DNA from: Haematobia irritans
Lineage: Eukaryota > Arthropoda > Insecta > Diptera > Muscidae
Assembly: GCF_050003625.1 (NCBI RefSeq)
Contig: NC_134398.1
Span: 93,067,248-93,131,247 of the forward strand
Length of the DNA stretch: 64,000 nucleotides
Direction: 5' to 3'
Shown here: piece by piece, positions 1-9,810 of the stretch
Layout of the letters: each line of letters opens with the position of its first letter
How positions within the stretch are numbered: position 1 is the stretch's first letter
Made by a program: the position numbers and the translations under genes
The notes under the pieces: generated by a model
The model's database searches: none
What the model saw: the letters and a program-made list of their open reading frames with translations, nothing else
What the model was told of the DNA's origin: nothing

Positions 1-1540
1 GAAAATGTTTTTACTGGGAAATGTAAACTATAGGAATTTTCTACAATTTAAATAAAAGTAATGTATTTCGAATTTTTCACAATTGCAAAACCAAACTAAA
101 ATTTTATTTAAAAAAATGACAAATCATTTTTTTACCAAATCCAAAGCATACTTAGATCATTTAATATTTTAAAATAACGAGTAAATAAAATAGAGGTGTT
201 GGGAAGGTAGCTCCCACAAAACGAAGGACTTCCAGTAAAAAAATTGTGATAGTAATCAAAATGTATCGAATACGCAAACAGAGCTAATATGCCTTAGATA
301 TTGTTACAGTCTCACAGAAGTGGAATTAAAATGAAAATAATATGCATTGTAAGTGAAATAAAGCCTTTAAGTTTGTTAAATTTCAATCAAAAATGTGACT
401 TTTGATACAAAAAAATTTAGCTTTTTTTCTAGCTATTTTTTAGAATTTTTTAGCTTTTTTAGCTATTTTTTTGGGCAAATCTAGCGGTTTTTGGTGAAAC
501 AATTCTGGCAACGCTGTTCATAGCCTACAAAATACGATGGAAATTTCCTTAAAAATTTTCTTAACTGGTAGTTAAAAATTCTTTCGTCATACTATAAAAC
601 TACTTATGAAATGTAAAATACTTTCTAAATAATAAGTGTAATTTACTATAAAGAGTTTTTGTATGAGAAAATATTTTTTTACGAAAATTGAACTTGAAAG
701 CGGATAGCAATTTCTTACTGGCAATTCCTATAGTTAATAATAGTTGGTACCACATTTCTCAATGAAATATTTTTAGTTCACATGTAATTAAATTTATAGA
801 CATTTTCGTCAAAAATGGGTAGGGCTTTTCATGAAGTTTTTGCTAATTATAAGTTAAACGTTTCATCGTTCTTATACTGATATGCATTTAAGAGTATTGT
901 TTTTAGAGTAAATTGTGGACAGATGCGATGAACTAATGCATAGTACAGAGATCTTTCTCGTCAAAGTGGAATATGTTTAATGTAAAGATGATGTTACTTG
1001 AAATTTTTTTGAGAGTGAGAGCATGCAATGCAATAATGAGAAATGGTAGCGAGTGATGGGGATGTTGTGTATATCTGAGCGTGGGGTTCTTTTTATTTTT
1101 GTTCTTTCAGTGGTTTGTGTGTGTGTGTTTATTATTCGCGAATGGTTTATTTGTATAGATGAGGTGTTGTTTTCAATGAAGGCACATGTGTTTTTGTTGT
1201 TGTAGAAATGTTTTGGTTTTGCTCGGTTTTGTTTGGCATGCTTCAGTTGTATAGTTGGCGTGGGCTGTTGCACCTTTTTAGCAAGTATGTAACAAGGGAA
1301 TATAAATGTATGGAATATTTTGGTTATTTGAAACATATATTGGTGTTTGTTTATTAAAACTTTTAAATGAAAGTTACTAATATTTTAGCGATGAGGTGTA
1401 CAATGTCGAAGTGATGATCGGTAGCTTAGAAAAAAGTTATTAAGAATGTTCAATATTTAGGAAAAAATGCTGAAATGGAAAGTATATTGAAATTGTTTTA
1501 TCTAATTTAATTTTTATTATTCAATGTAAAAAAAAATTAA
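1..1540. other. AT-rich flank left of the tandem array, no gene recognised
   Basis: This stretch is not repeated elsewhere in the window. It contains a short direct repeat built on TAGCTATTTTTT near 415-475 and a GT run near 1114-1130. Open frames here are short, low-complexity and show no family I recognise. It may be intronic or intergenic host DNA. Confidence 0.6.
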
Positions 1541-2640
1541 TTTCAGAGTAACTCCAGATGAATTTGGAAAATTGTTTGTTACACCTCAGCGTATAGTTTA
1601 ATCATAAATAGGTAAGTGTTCTTTTTTCAATGTGGTTTTCTTTTAAAAAATAATATTCTTTATGTATATTATTATTTGCTAATTATTATTATTATTAGGG
1701 CTGTTTTCTTTTTGCACTGGATACAACATTTGTATGGGCTATCCAGAACACCGCTGCTTTGGTGTTCTATCCAGAACATCCCATCAGTGCAAGTCGCGCC
1801 GATCTTGCCAGATTGTGTTTTGATAAAGTGACGCTTCATCGATTCACAATAGCACTTTATTGTGACTAATGTATCGAAAAACATGAAATTCAAAGTGGTA
1901 TAGTGTCATAAATAATCGCAGCAGTAAATATTTATTACTAATTGGAGCATTTCATACATTAAAAATGCAAGATTTCACTTCTTTTCTGTGATTGTTTTTG
2001 AACAGCTGATGACAGTGTTGCATATTTTTGGAGATGCCTGGAGTACTCTGTTTTCTTTTAGTCCTCCACGGCTTAGGGTATCAAGTGCAAAAAGAAAACA
2101 GCCCTATTATTATTATTATTATTATTTTTAATTATCATTTTTTAACCAGTTTTATGTTTTTCTTTGTTGTAAAAAAATATTTAATTTAATATCAACCCCA
2201 GATGGATTCGGGCAAATTTTTATATTTCTCCTCAGCGTATAATTTAATAGAGAAGTGGTAAGTTTTCTTTTAAAAATTGGCTTTCTTTTCACTAGAATAT
2301 TTACGTTTTTATGACCTTTTTATTATCAAAAATTCATGTATTTAATACCTTATTCTAATATTATTTTAATCAAATATTTGTGGAAACCAATTTAATATTT
2401 TTAATGTAAAAAACAAATATTTAATTTCAGAATAACAATTTGGAAACATTTTTATGAATTGGTAAGCTTTCTTTAACATTCTTTTAACCAAAATATTTAC
2501 TGTTTTATGCATATTATTTCTTTAATTAGATTTTTGTAAACCTATTTAATGTCTTTTATTTATTGTAAAAAATAAATATTTAATTTCAGAGTAACCCCAA
2601 ATGAATTTCGATAACTTTTTAACCTCAGCGTACATCGATA
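1541..2640 (+). repeat. Series of diverged exon-like repeats with splice-like borders
   Basis: Four related blocks begin near 1547, 2190, 2431 and 2590. Each is preceded by a TGTAAAAAA...TATTTAATTTCAG-like tract, although in block 2 the final TTTCAG is degraded. The first three end in a GGTAAG donor-like site (GT at 1612, 2258 and 2462). Blocks 1, 2 and 4 share an ACCTCAGCGTA-like core. Subtracting the MITE at 1698-2104, the first two intervals are each about 240 bp and the third is about 160 bp. The blocks are 31 to about 68 bp long and hit stop codons quickly, so protein coding is doubtful. They may be duplicated small or terminal exons of an unidentified transcript, or simply a degenerate tandem repeat with accidental splice-like ends. 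Confidence 0.45.
1698..2104. mobile_element. 407 bp MITE with terminal inverted repeats
   Basis: The ends are inverted copies of GGGCTGTTTTCTTTTTGCAC, and the inverted match continues for about 27 bp with one mismatch (GGATAC against TGATAC). The element lies in an ATT microsatellite, so the 3 bp target duplication (ATT on both sides if the terminal A and T belong to the element) is ambiguous. No coding capacity is visible. The terminal core GTTTTCTTTT is shared with the MITE at 30567-30897 and with the short palindromes at 18402-18440 and 51464-51502. Three-base AT-rich targets fit PIF/Harbinger, whose transposase gene lies nearby, but that link is inference. Confidence 0.7.
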
Positions 2641-3430
2641 ACAACACAATTTTATGAAATAATATATTATTTGATTCATTATTTCTCTAATTGTTTCAGG
2701 TACAAACTTTATGAGGTACGTTTATCTAAGAAAAGTTGAATTTCTTACACCATTTATTAAAATGCCCCCAAATGTGGTAAGTTACAAGCTAATTTAAAGA
2801 GCTAAAAAACTATATTTTATTACATGTTAATTTTTAACAATTTTCATTATTCCTTCCATTTTTTTCAGCAAGATATGTGAAAAATATACTTACGATGAAT
2901 AAAAAACTATGGAAAAGTCAAAATGTCCAAAAAGCGAGTTAAAATAAACTACTTTCTTCTTCCACGTGGTCATAATTTTTATTCACAAAAACATTGTATT
3001 AAGAACTTTCATCATAAGTTTTTATAATAAAGTACTTTTGCTTAAAGAAAGTTTAATTTTATTGCATGCAAATTTTCATAATAGTAAAACGGTTTGTTGT
3101 TCCTTTAATTATTTAATTTCTCTGTACTGTGGAATGATTGATTTAAAAATAGTTTAGTCGTCGACATTTTAAAAATACTGTTACCCAATTTTTATTATCG
3201 GGTTTCCCAAAAAAATAAGCAAGTAAACCAAAATAATACTGACTCTTTACCTTGGTAGGGGTATATAAATCTTATGGTGTTGTAAAAATGAACAAAGATA
3301 CAATGTTATAGATGAACTAAAATTTAAGAGAATTATAAACTAGACAAGTTGAAAAAAATCTTAAGGGCTAAATCATGGTCAATATTACTACAGTTTAGTT
3401 CATTTTGCAATGGAAAAGGGTTCACTGTTT
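2641..3430. other. AT-rich spacer downstream of the Harbinger gene
   Basis: No gene is recognised. A few further splice-like signals occur: TTTCAG near 2694-2699 and 2864-2869, and a GTAAG near 2777. They may continue the exon-like series to the left. The right end should contain the 3' end of the Harbinger element, but I could not identify its terminal inverted repeat. Confidence 0.4.
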
Positions 3431-3432
3431 TT

Positions 3433-4271
3433 TCAGTGTATTGTTTTCGGCTTCATAGTACAACTTTGATCGCTTTTGTGTTGGAGAGGTGCATTTATTG
3501 TTATATGTGTACAATCAATAGCTCCTATAACACTGGGTATTTTTCTCCTACTTTGACTAATTTGTTCTATATTATCGACAGTTGGCCAACATATACACCT
3601 ATTGGAAATTCCTACTAACCAATTGGTAACTTCTTCTAAGCAGTGCCAAGCTGTCGACTTCGACACTCCAAAAAGTACAGCGAGTTGTCGGTACGTAATA
3701 GTATTGGAAATATACGAAATGTACATGTATACTTTAGCTTTGGGTGTAATTTTCTTCCAACCTCCGTCATTCGTTTCATTGCAAAAGCTGCCTGAAAATG
3801 TATCTAAAGGGAAGAAAATTGAAACAATTTCTCTTAATTTTATCTATTGCTTAAATAAGGACTTACCCACAAAAAACTCAACATTTGGTTTGTTTAATCT
3901 CATACTTGATTTAAAATCCTCATCGCTAGAGTTGTCAATTATGTCTACGAAGTTGCGAACTTCTAGGAGATTCGTTTTAGTATCACTTTCATCGGTTGTA
4001 TTACTACTCGATGTAGTCCAAAATGTACTGTTGTCAGTAGTTGTGTCATCCTTCAAATCTATTAAGTTTATCTTAAACTTAATCCTATATGAAAGTATAG
4101 AGGTCAAAGAAAAACACAAAACTATGAAGAATACAAAGTTTTCACATTGTATGGCATACACGATACACTTTGCTTGGGGTTTTAGGATCATATCGTCTAT
4201 TTTTTGGCCAGAGCTATTTAATCCAGTGTAAAGCATACTTTGATACACACCTTAAAATTTTCCAAATCCAT
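3433..4271 (-). pseudogene. PIF/Harbinger-type transposase (HARBI1-like), 5' part
   Basis: This is the cut-and-paste transposase of a PIF/Harbinger DNA transposon, a DDE nuclease. On the minus strand a first coding block (about 4248-3867) has an acidic Asp/Ser-rich stretch followed by NKPNVEFFV. It ends at a good donor (GTGG|GTAAGT). An intron of about 60 bp ends at TTCCCTTTAG near 3808, and a phase-1 join leads into the second block. That block has a helix-turn-helix-like segment (LAVLFGVSKSTAWHCLEEV) and the hallmark VIGAIDCTHI, which carries the first catalytic Asp. The frame is lost at about 3433, so the remaining catalytic residues are missing. A small upstream exon (ATG at 4271, then a GTGTGT donor) is possible. 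The tandem unit breakpoint at 3846 lies inside the intron. Confidence 0.7.
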
Positions 4272-4395
4272 TTCACTACCGGCAAGTTGGTTTTTGTTGT
4301 TATGTTTTTATCTGCGTATAAAACGATTGACGAAAATTTAAAAGTTTGTGACTTTAAATGATACGTTCCTCAATCGTTTCGTTTGTTTTCGTACA

Positions 4396-4932
4396 ATGGT
4401 CTCAACAAATGTGACAGGGGCAGCTTTTATTTATCTCGCGTCTGGAACCGTTTTTGCATATCACGACAACAAGGCAGTATCTTCTATGTCGGCTGAGCTG
4501 GTAGCAATAATGAAAGCCATCGAATTTGCCATCAATAACAACTTCCTAAAAATCGCCATTCTTACAGACAGCTTAAGTGGATTACGGGCAATTAAAAATG
4601 GTTCACGAGGAAACCACCTGATTGATCATATTAATTCGATATCCGTCGATTTTGGTGGCGATATTGCTCTTCATTTCATCCCTGGCCATACAGGCATCAA
4701 ACTCAATGAGACAGTGCATCAGACGGCCAAAAGAGCCATGGAGATTGGCATCAGATGAGAAATACCATGGACGATACAGGATGCTATCCGTGAAATTCTA
4801 ATTAGGCTGTGGAATGACTTGTCGTCTAAATACTCGGATCGATTAGTTAATAGGGGCTCCCATTACTTTGACATCTTTCCTACTGTCAACAGAGAAGCAC
4901 GGTTTCATGATAGAAAAAATCAATCCTATTAA
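4396..4932 (+). pseudogene. LINE RNase H domain fragment, unit 1 copy
   Basis: This is the C-terminal ribonuclease H region of a non-LTR retrotransposon of I or related type, which would degrade the RNA strand during target-primed reverse transcription. The frame from ATG 4396 to 4758 shows the AELVAI glutamate motif, the LTDSLSGLRAI aspartate motif and the HFIPGHTGI loop. The first catalytic Asp (the TDGS motif) is absent, and the final Asp is His in this copy (ETVHQ) but Asp in the other two. A further tail (IPWTIQDA...RLWNDL) continues in frame past the TGA to about 4932. This is a 5'-truncated dead-on-arrival copy, distinct from the LOA-like LINE further right. The short methionine-initiated frame is probably accidental. 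Confidence 0.75.
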
Positions 4933-5515
4933 ATGCCGTCAAAAGAATCCTAAGTGATAATTGTTTTTGCAACAGCACACTGGAAAAAATGAAAGTAGTT
5001 GAATCACCAGAGAGCCTAGATCATTCATATTCAGTATGATGATGGTAAAAATTATAGAAGAAACAGACAGCAAATAAAAAGTTCATCAAACAATAACAAA
5101 TGTAATCAAAACTTTGAAATCAACAATGAAACTATTCAAAGTAATGATAAAGATACGAATATTACAGAAAGCACCAATGAAACTTTAAATGAGGATACGC
5201 AAAATTGTTACTTAACTTGAAGTGGACGAATTTCAAAACTTCCAAAAAGATATCTTGATTAAAAAAAGGAGATGTTATAATAATCGGTGTCCATCTACTT
5301 CATTGTGCATTCTCTTTTATTTCTATCTCTACTAAGTACTCAAAATGTATTAACACATATATCTTTGTACACCGTTATAAAACTTTAGTTATAAGAAACA
5401 TTCTATTAAAGAATATTCAATAAAGAGAAGTCAAAGAAGTTACAGTTATGATTTATTTATTTACTTCCATAAGAAAGACTCTTTGTATCTCTTGTTTTTT
5501 TTTTATTATTGGGCC
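4933..5515. other. LINE 3' tail and AT-rich spacer
   Basis: This is noncoding sequence after the RNase H fragment. An AATAAA signal occurs at about 5418, in a position that could be the LINE 3' untranslated region. Units 1 and 2 share a 16 bp deletion relative to unit 3 near 5009. Nothing else is recognised. Confidence 0.5.
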
Positions 5516-5530
5516 CTTCAAACCAGGGAT

Positions 5531-5657
5531 CCGGAGCCGAGCGGAGCGGAGCAAGCCCTTTTTTTGCCGGAGCGGGAGCGGAGCGGGAGCGGAGCGGGAG
5601 CGGCATTTCTAAAATCCGGAGCGGAGCGGTTTCCAAATGAAAAACCGCTCCGAATAA
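5531..5657 (+). repeat. Left subterminal GGAGCG minisatellite of hAT, unit 1
   Basis: Irregular tandem GGAGCG/GGAGCGGGAGCG units lie just inside the left hAT terminus, ending with an inverted block (AAACCGCTCC). The array is longer here than in the unit 2 copy, so it has changed length since the units diverged. Clustered short motifs inside both ends are typical of hAT transposase-binding subterminal repeats; that role is inference. Confidence 0.8.
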
Positions 5658-5958
5658 AATATTACTTGAATGAAATGTGTAACTTTGAAATTACACTGTG
5701 TAGGTAATTTCAAATTTAGCTAGTACTTAGCGTAGTGTGAGTAAACGTTTAAAATGTACGATATGTATTTTTGTACGTACGTACATTGGGGAAAACACAA
5801 AAACGGCAAATGTCAAAATATATATCTAGTATGTGTTGTAAAAGTAACAACAGTACTTTCGATCAATTTCATTCCGTATTACTACAAAGATGTTTGTAAT
5901 GAACGTCAAATAAATGCAATTAAACGATCTTATTTATATTTAATTTTTTAGTTTTCTA

Positions 5959-7385
5959 CACTGAAAAAAATATTGTCGTGAAGTCAAAGATTCCATGTCC
6001 TTAGAATAAGAATGCAAATTTTGCTTAACATGGAAGACGCATTTCTCTAAAATAAAGTTTTTTTCTTGTCCAAAAGGCAATAAACTTTTGAATGAAGTTG
6101 TAATGTCCTTATAATTAAGTGATTTTACTTAAAAATGTGTATCATAACATGAAAGATAAAATTTTTGAGGTAAGGTCAACGTGACTTTAATAATTAAGAA
6201 AAATTCTTTAAAATTAATAAAATTGTCTTTAAATTTGTTTCCTTTTTGCATCTTGCCTACAAAGCAAAATATCGTTAAAAAATTAGACATGTTTTTCAAC
6301 ACTTTATTTTAAAGACGCTTTTTACTTGAAACATAGCATAATTTCTACTGGAAGTCGAGTCTTAATATGAAAAAAAAATAACTTGTTAACTCGTTTTTAA
6401 AGGATTTTGATAACAACTGACGAAAAAAATCTAAAAAAATGAAAAATTAACATTTGCTTCCTAGAAGCAAGTACATAGCCCCTAAATTTAAAAGAGAATT
6501 ACGTCTTTAAAGTATCCTTACTTGTATTCTCCTCCTCTTTGGCTCGGAATTAATACCCAAACTGTTAAAGTAAAGAAAAAATCTTTGGAACCGGGCATGC
6601 TTTTTTTCATTCACATTTGCTTTACTATTGTACTATATCCTAGCATTCCCTTATTTCTGATATTAGTTCTCGAAAATTTAATTAAAATTTCAATTTTGGT
6701 TGAAAAATGTGCGCATATACATTTATTATACAATAAAGGGGAAAAAAGCGAAATTAGGTAACACTAGATCTGAGTAAGAATATTCGTAGGTATACCACGG
6801 ACTGATGTCGATGGAGGTTGTTGCAAACATAAACATACACACACACACATTACAAATATAACAAAACCTCTTCTCTACGTCTGTTGCAAAACAAAAAAAA
6901 ACTTTCGGAGAGTAGTTACTTCTACTCTGTGTATAGACTTTCAATTCCAATCAGCGTTGCCGTTTTGGTCCGATCGGACCAAAATTGGTCCAAAAGATTT
7001 CTAATTTTTAAATTTGGTCCGATGGTCAGACCAAACAGAATTTGGTCCATTTTCATAAATTTGGTTTCTATCACATATTAAATAGTAGATGGTGCACCGC
7101 AAAGAATATTGTCGGGAGGCCAAATATTTCACATGCTTAAAATACGAATACGAATTTTGCTTAGAATAGAAGACGTATTTCTCTGAAAAAAAGTTTTTCC
7201 TTGTCTAAAAGTCTCTAAACTTTTCAATGAAGTCTGTTTGTCCTTATAGCTAAGTGATTCGGCATAAAAATGTGTATCCTAACATGAATGCAAATTTCGT
7301 TTTAATGAAGTCAAAATGGATTTAATATTTCTGAAAAAATCTTCAAAATTTATAAAATATTTCAACACATTGTTTTAAAGTCATT
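5959..7385 (+). repeat. Pair of diverged direct repeats inside hAT, unit 1
   Basis: Segment 5959 to about 6313 (beginning CACTGAAAAAAATATTGTCG) and segment 7093 to about 7385 (beginning CACCGCAAAGAATATTGTCG) align over most of their length with clear divergence. Both continue through AATGTGTATC.TAACATGAA and end near TTTTAAAG. They are separated by about 780 bp of noncoding DNA. The unit 2 equivalents are at 20412 and about 31367, now split by the BEL insertion. Confidence 0.65.
6961..7055. repeat. Cluster of TTGGTCCGA motifs with a 14 bp palindrome
   Basis: Within about 95 bp, TTTGGTCC or its inverse occurs repeatedly, including the perfect palindrome GGTCCGATCGGACC. The unit 2 equivalent is near 31231-31325. 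The dense dyads could fold into alternative hairpins. No function can be assigned. Confidence 0.5.
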
Positions 7386-7416
7386 ATACCCTAAACCACA
7401 TAGTGGTTAGGGTATA
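7385..7416. repeat. Hairpin TATACCCTAAACCAC/GTGGTTAGGGTATA, unit 1
   Basis: This is a near-perfect inverted repeat with a 3-base loop and one bulged A. It marks the left end of an interspersed repeat segment that runs to about 8035. The unit 2 equivalent is 31654-31685. Confidence 0.7.
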
Positions 7417-7524
7417 ATAAGTTTGATCTGCCAAAAAATGTGCCTACAAGAAATATTGATTTTAGACCCCATAAAATATATACCGATCGACTCAGAATCA
7501 CCTCCTGAATCGATCTAGCGCTTG

Positions 7525-8035
7525 GCGTCCGTCCGTCCATCCGTCCGTCTGTCCATGTATTTGTTGTTCACAGGATTTTGGTCGCAATTATTAACCGATT
7601 TGGATGAAATTTGGTACAGGGAGTTTTTTGGGCACAAGGACGAACGTTATTGAATTTGGAAGAAATCGGATCAAATTTAGATATAGCTTCCATATATATG
7701 TATTGCCCGATTTCGACGAATGGGGTCACGTTGCACTTTTTTTACTAACCGATCGTCGTCAAATTTAGCACAAAATAATCTTCTGTATCACCCTTTAAGT
7801 CTGAAAATTTCATCGAAATCGGTTCAGATTTAGATATAGGTCCCATATATATATGTATCGCCCGATTTTGTCAAATTAGGTCATAAAACCCTTATTTATC
7901 AACCGATCTTACTCAAAGTTGGCGAAATGTAATCTTCTATAGCACTAACTATATGTGCAAAAAATCATCGAAATCGGTTCAGATTTAGCTATAGCTCCCA
8001 TATATGTACCGCCCGATTTTTCTAAATGAAATAAA
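7525..8035 (+). repeat. CCGT microsatellite and about 170 bp imperfect tandem repeats, unit 1
   Basis: A CCGTCCGTCCATCCGTCCGT microsatellite at about 7525-7555 is followed by imperfect repeats of about 170 bp. Their core is AAATCGGTTCAGATTTAGAT, then a TATAG.TCCCATATATAT run and GCCCGATTT. Cores lie near 7660, 7820 and 7970. I recall similar cores as very abundant in calyptrate fly genomes, but cannot check that here. The unit 2 equivalent runs from about 31794 to 32300. Confidence 0.6.
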
Positions 8036-8074
8036 ACTCAATTGAACGAATAATACAATGTTTGTACTATAATT

Positions 8075-8183
8075 TTCTCGAAGAGGAGCGGAGCGATTTT
8101 TTTTTCTCGGAGCGGAGCGAGGAGCGGAACGGTTTTTTTTTCTCCGGAGCGGAGCGAAAAAAATGGACCGCTCCGGATCCCTG
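8075..8183 (+). repeat. Right subterminal GGAGCG minisatellite of hAT, unit 1
   Basis: GGAGCGGAGCG arrays are broken by T8-T9 tracts and end in the right hAT terminus. This array is shorter here than in unit 2 (32352-32489), the opposite of the left array. The motifs are in the same orientation at both ends of the element except immediately at the termini. Confidence 0.8.
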
Positions 8184-8413
8184 CTTCAAACAAACTTTCA
8201 ACAATCTTAATAGTTACTTTTATAACTATGATTATATTCATATATACATTTATTATTGTTAAAATTATGATTGTATTTTTTTGCCTAGGTTTTAAGACAA
8301 GTTGTTCGTTAATTATTGGCCTTGTAGGCTTAGTACACCCAGAAAAGGAATATGATCACCTCAAACTTGTTTCAAGAGTAAAATGTTATTTTTGGATGGT
8401 GACCGTCCCTGCC
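8184..8413. other. Spacer between hAT and the large inverted repeat, unit 1
   Basis: No gene. At 8334 a TACACCCAGAAAAGG sequence resembles the terminus of the MITE at 54099-55533 (CACCCAGAAAAAAGTG) next to a TA, but no matching right end was found. Confidence 0.4.
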
Positions 8414-8530
8414 AGTATTGCAAAGTTCCATTTTATCCTCATCGCTACCACAGACTCGTAAGTGGCACTGCAACAATCGCCAACTGTGATAGTATTTTGC
8501 TATCACTATTCGCATGAAAGTATTTTGCCA
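8414..8530 (+). repeat. Outer part of left arm of large inverted repeat, unit 1
   Basis: This segment (CTGCCAGTATTGCAAAGTTC... to ...TATTTTGCCATC) is the reverse complement, at roughly 85 percent by eye, of 14830-14970. The LOA-like LINE follows directly and separates it from the inner arm part at 13190. Confidence 0.7.
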
Positions 8531-8639
8531 TCTTATTTTCAACCGTCGAACTGAACGAACGTGTTTTCTAATAGCGGAGTATTTCATCGTAATAAGTACT
8601 TATTACGAATTTCACGTGTGGTGGAAATAATGAACCACC

Positions 8640-9720
8640 ATGCAGCGAAATTCAAAGTCATCCACTGGGTTGCTAACTTCAGGGCCCAGTGGACGGGTAA
8701 CGACTGAAGTTATAAATTTGGGCAGCGACCAAGAGTCGGGCCCAATTAGTCGACCTGTAGACGGGTCGACTGGCGGTGACACTTTGGCAAGTCGAACCTT
8801 TTCTAAGGTGACGACATCAAAAGGAGGCAATCCCTCTCGAAAGAGATTCAAGGAACGAAGAAATGCTTTGTTTATCCTAAAGAAATTAGGATCAGTCGAC
8901 CCAAGCACGTTGTCGGCTAAGCAAAGCGATTCCTTAAAATGGGCTTAAGGAATTCTTGAAGCTGGAAAAAGGGAACGATCACCGGATGAGCTGCCATCCT
9001 CTAAACGGGATCAAAGATCGTTTGCCTCAGTTGCTAAAGACAGCCTTGTGATGGCTATTATTAGTAAAGGAGCATTGGACGGTATGATTCCAAGGCAAAA
9101 ATGGGGGGAAATTGAGAACGCGATGTCTGGTGTCTATTCAGAGGTGCGAAAAAAGTTCCCGGACCAAGTCCTCGACGGCAAGATGCTGGATGGTATCAAG
9201 GACGATATAAGTTAATAGCTTTTGCGGACCAGAGGTCTATGGATTGCTTTAAAGCTGCATTGATGCTAATTGGTGAAGTTTGGGAAGGAGCAGCTTTGGA
9301 GTTAGTCGATAAAAAAGACATACCGGCTAAACCTAGACACATGTATGGATACCGGCAAACCCTCCTGATCCTGAGTCAATACTAGAGAGACTACAAGAAT
9401 GTAACCCAGATCTTCCAACCGCCGATTGGAAGGTTGGTCGTTTGGATGAGGTGGATGGACCAAGACGACATGCGGTGTTTATATTAAACATAGAGTCGCT
9501 GCCACATCTAGCCCAGACCCAAGGACGTGTAAGTTATGGCTTTCATGATATCCATATGAAGGTATACAAAAGCGATCAACCAAAGGATTCCAAAACGGAC
9601 AAGCCTCCGGTAGAATCAGCAGTGAAAACATCTCCTAGCGAAGCCGAAGGAGACATAAAACCTGCAGACTATGGCGAAAATCATATGCGGGAAGTTTCTA
9701 CAGGCTCAAACCTCACCTAA
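8640..9720 (+). pseudogene. LINE ORF1 with DUF4780-like domain, unit 1
   Basis: ORF1 of such LINEs makes the RNA-binding particle protein. The frame opens at ATG 8640 with a Ser/Gly/Thr-rich N-terminus and a basic stretch (RKRFKERRN). It hits a private nonsense codon (TAA) at 8946. A one-base deletion near 9156 shifts the frame before PSPRRQDAGWYQGRYKLIAF. The C-terminal part resumes near 9380 in another frame. It shows the DUF4780-like features: a DWKVGR segment, GPRRHAVFILN, then a Tyr-Gly-Phe core followed by KVYK. Unit 2 is open where this copy is closed (33240) but has its own stop at 33394. No zinc knuckle is visible, as usual for this ORF1 type. Confidence 0.7.
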
Positions 9721-9810
9721 GATGAACCGCGGATTGTTGCGAGAGTCACCGAGATCTGTGAAGAGGAGCCCTTGATGACTCAATTGAAGCGGCTGATGTG
9801 ACGGTGGTTG

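Larger units (their letters stand above)
5524..8183. mobile_element. Non-autonomous hAT element, unit 1 copy (2660 bp)
   Basis: The termini are CAGGGATCCGGAGC and its exact inverse GCTCCGGATCCCTG. They are flanked by a perfect 8 bp duplication CTTCAAAC (5516-5523 and 8184-8191). A CAGGG-type terminus with 8 bp duplications is the hAT signature. Unit 3 carries the unoccupied site with one CTTCAAAC at 53099-53106. No transposase is visible. The interior holds subterminal GGAGCG minisatellites, a pair of diverged 300 bp repeats, a hairpin, a CCGT microsatellite and 170 bp repeats. It looks like a cargo-filled non-autonomous element. Confidence 0.9.

Noticed and set aside
977..1336. Minus-strand open frame of 119 codons
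   Set aside because: Asn/Thr/Lys-rich low-complexity product from AT-rich and GT-repeat DNA, no recognisable domain and no splice or codon support.
4348..4758. RNase H frame as a domesticated host RNase HI gene
   Set aside because: It lacks the first catalytic Asp motif, a second copy position has His for Asp, and the frame is followed by a LINE-type C-terminal tail out of coding context.
5483..5707. Frame with repeated Gly-Ala-Glu-Arg residues
   Set aside because: Translation of the GGAGCG minisatellite in the hAT subterminal region, not a gene.
7385..7416. Hairpin as a bacterial-type terminator
   Set aside because: Eukaryotic context, no U-tract and no upstream gene; it marks the edge of an interspersed repeat.
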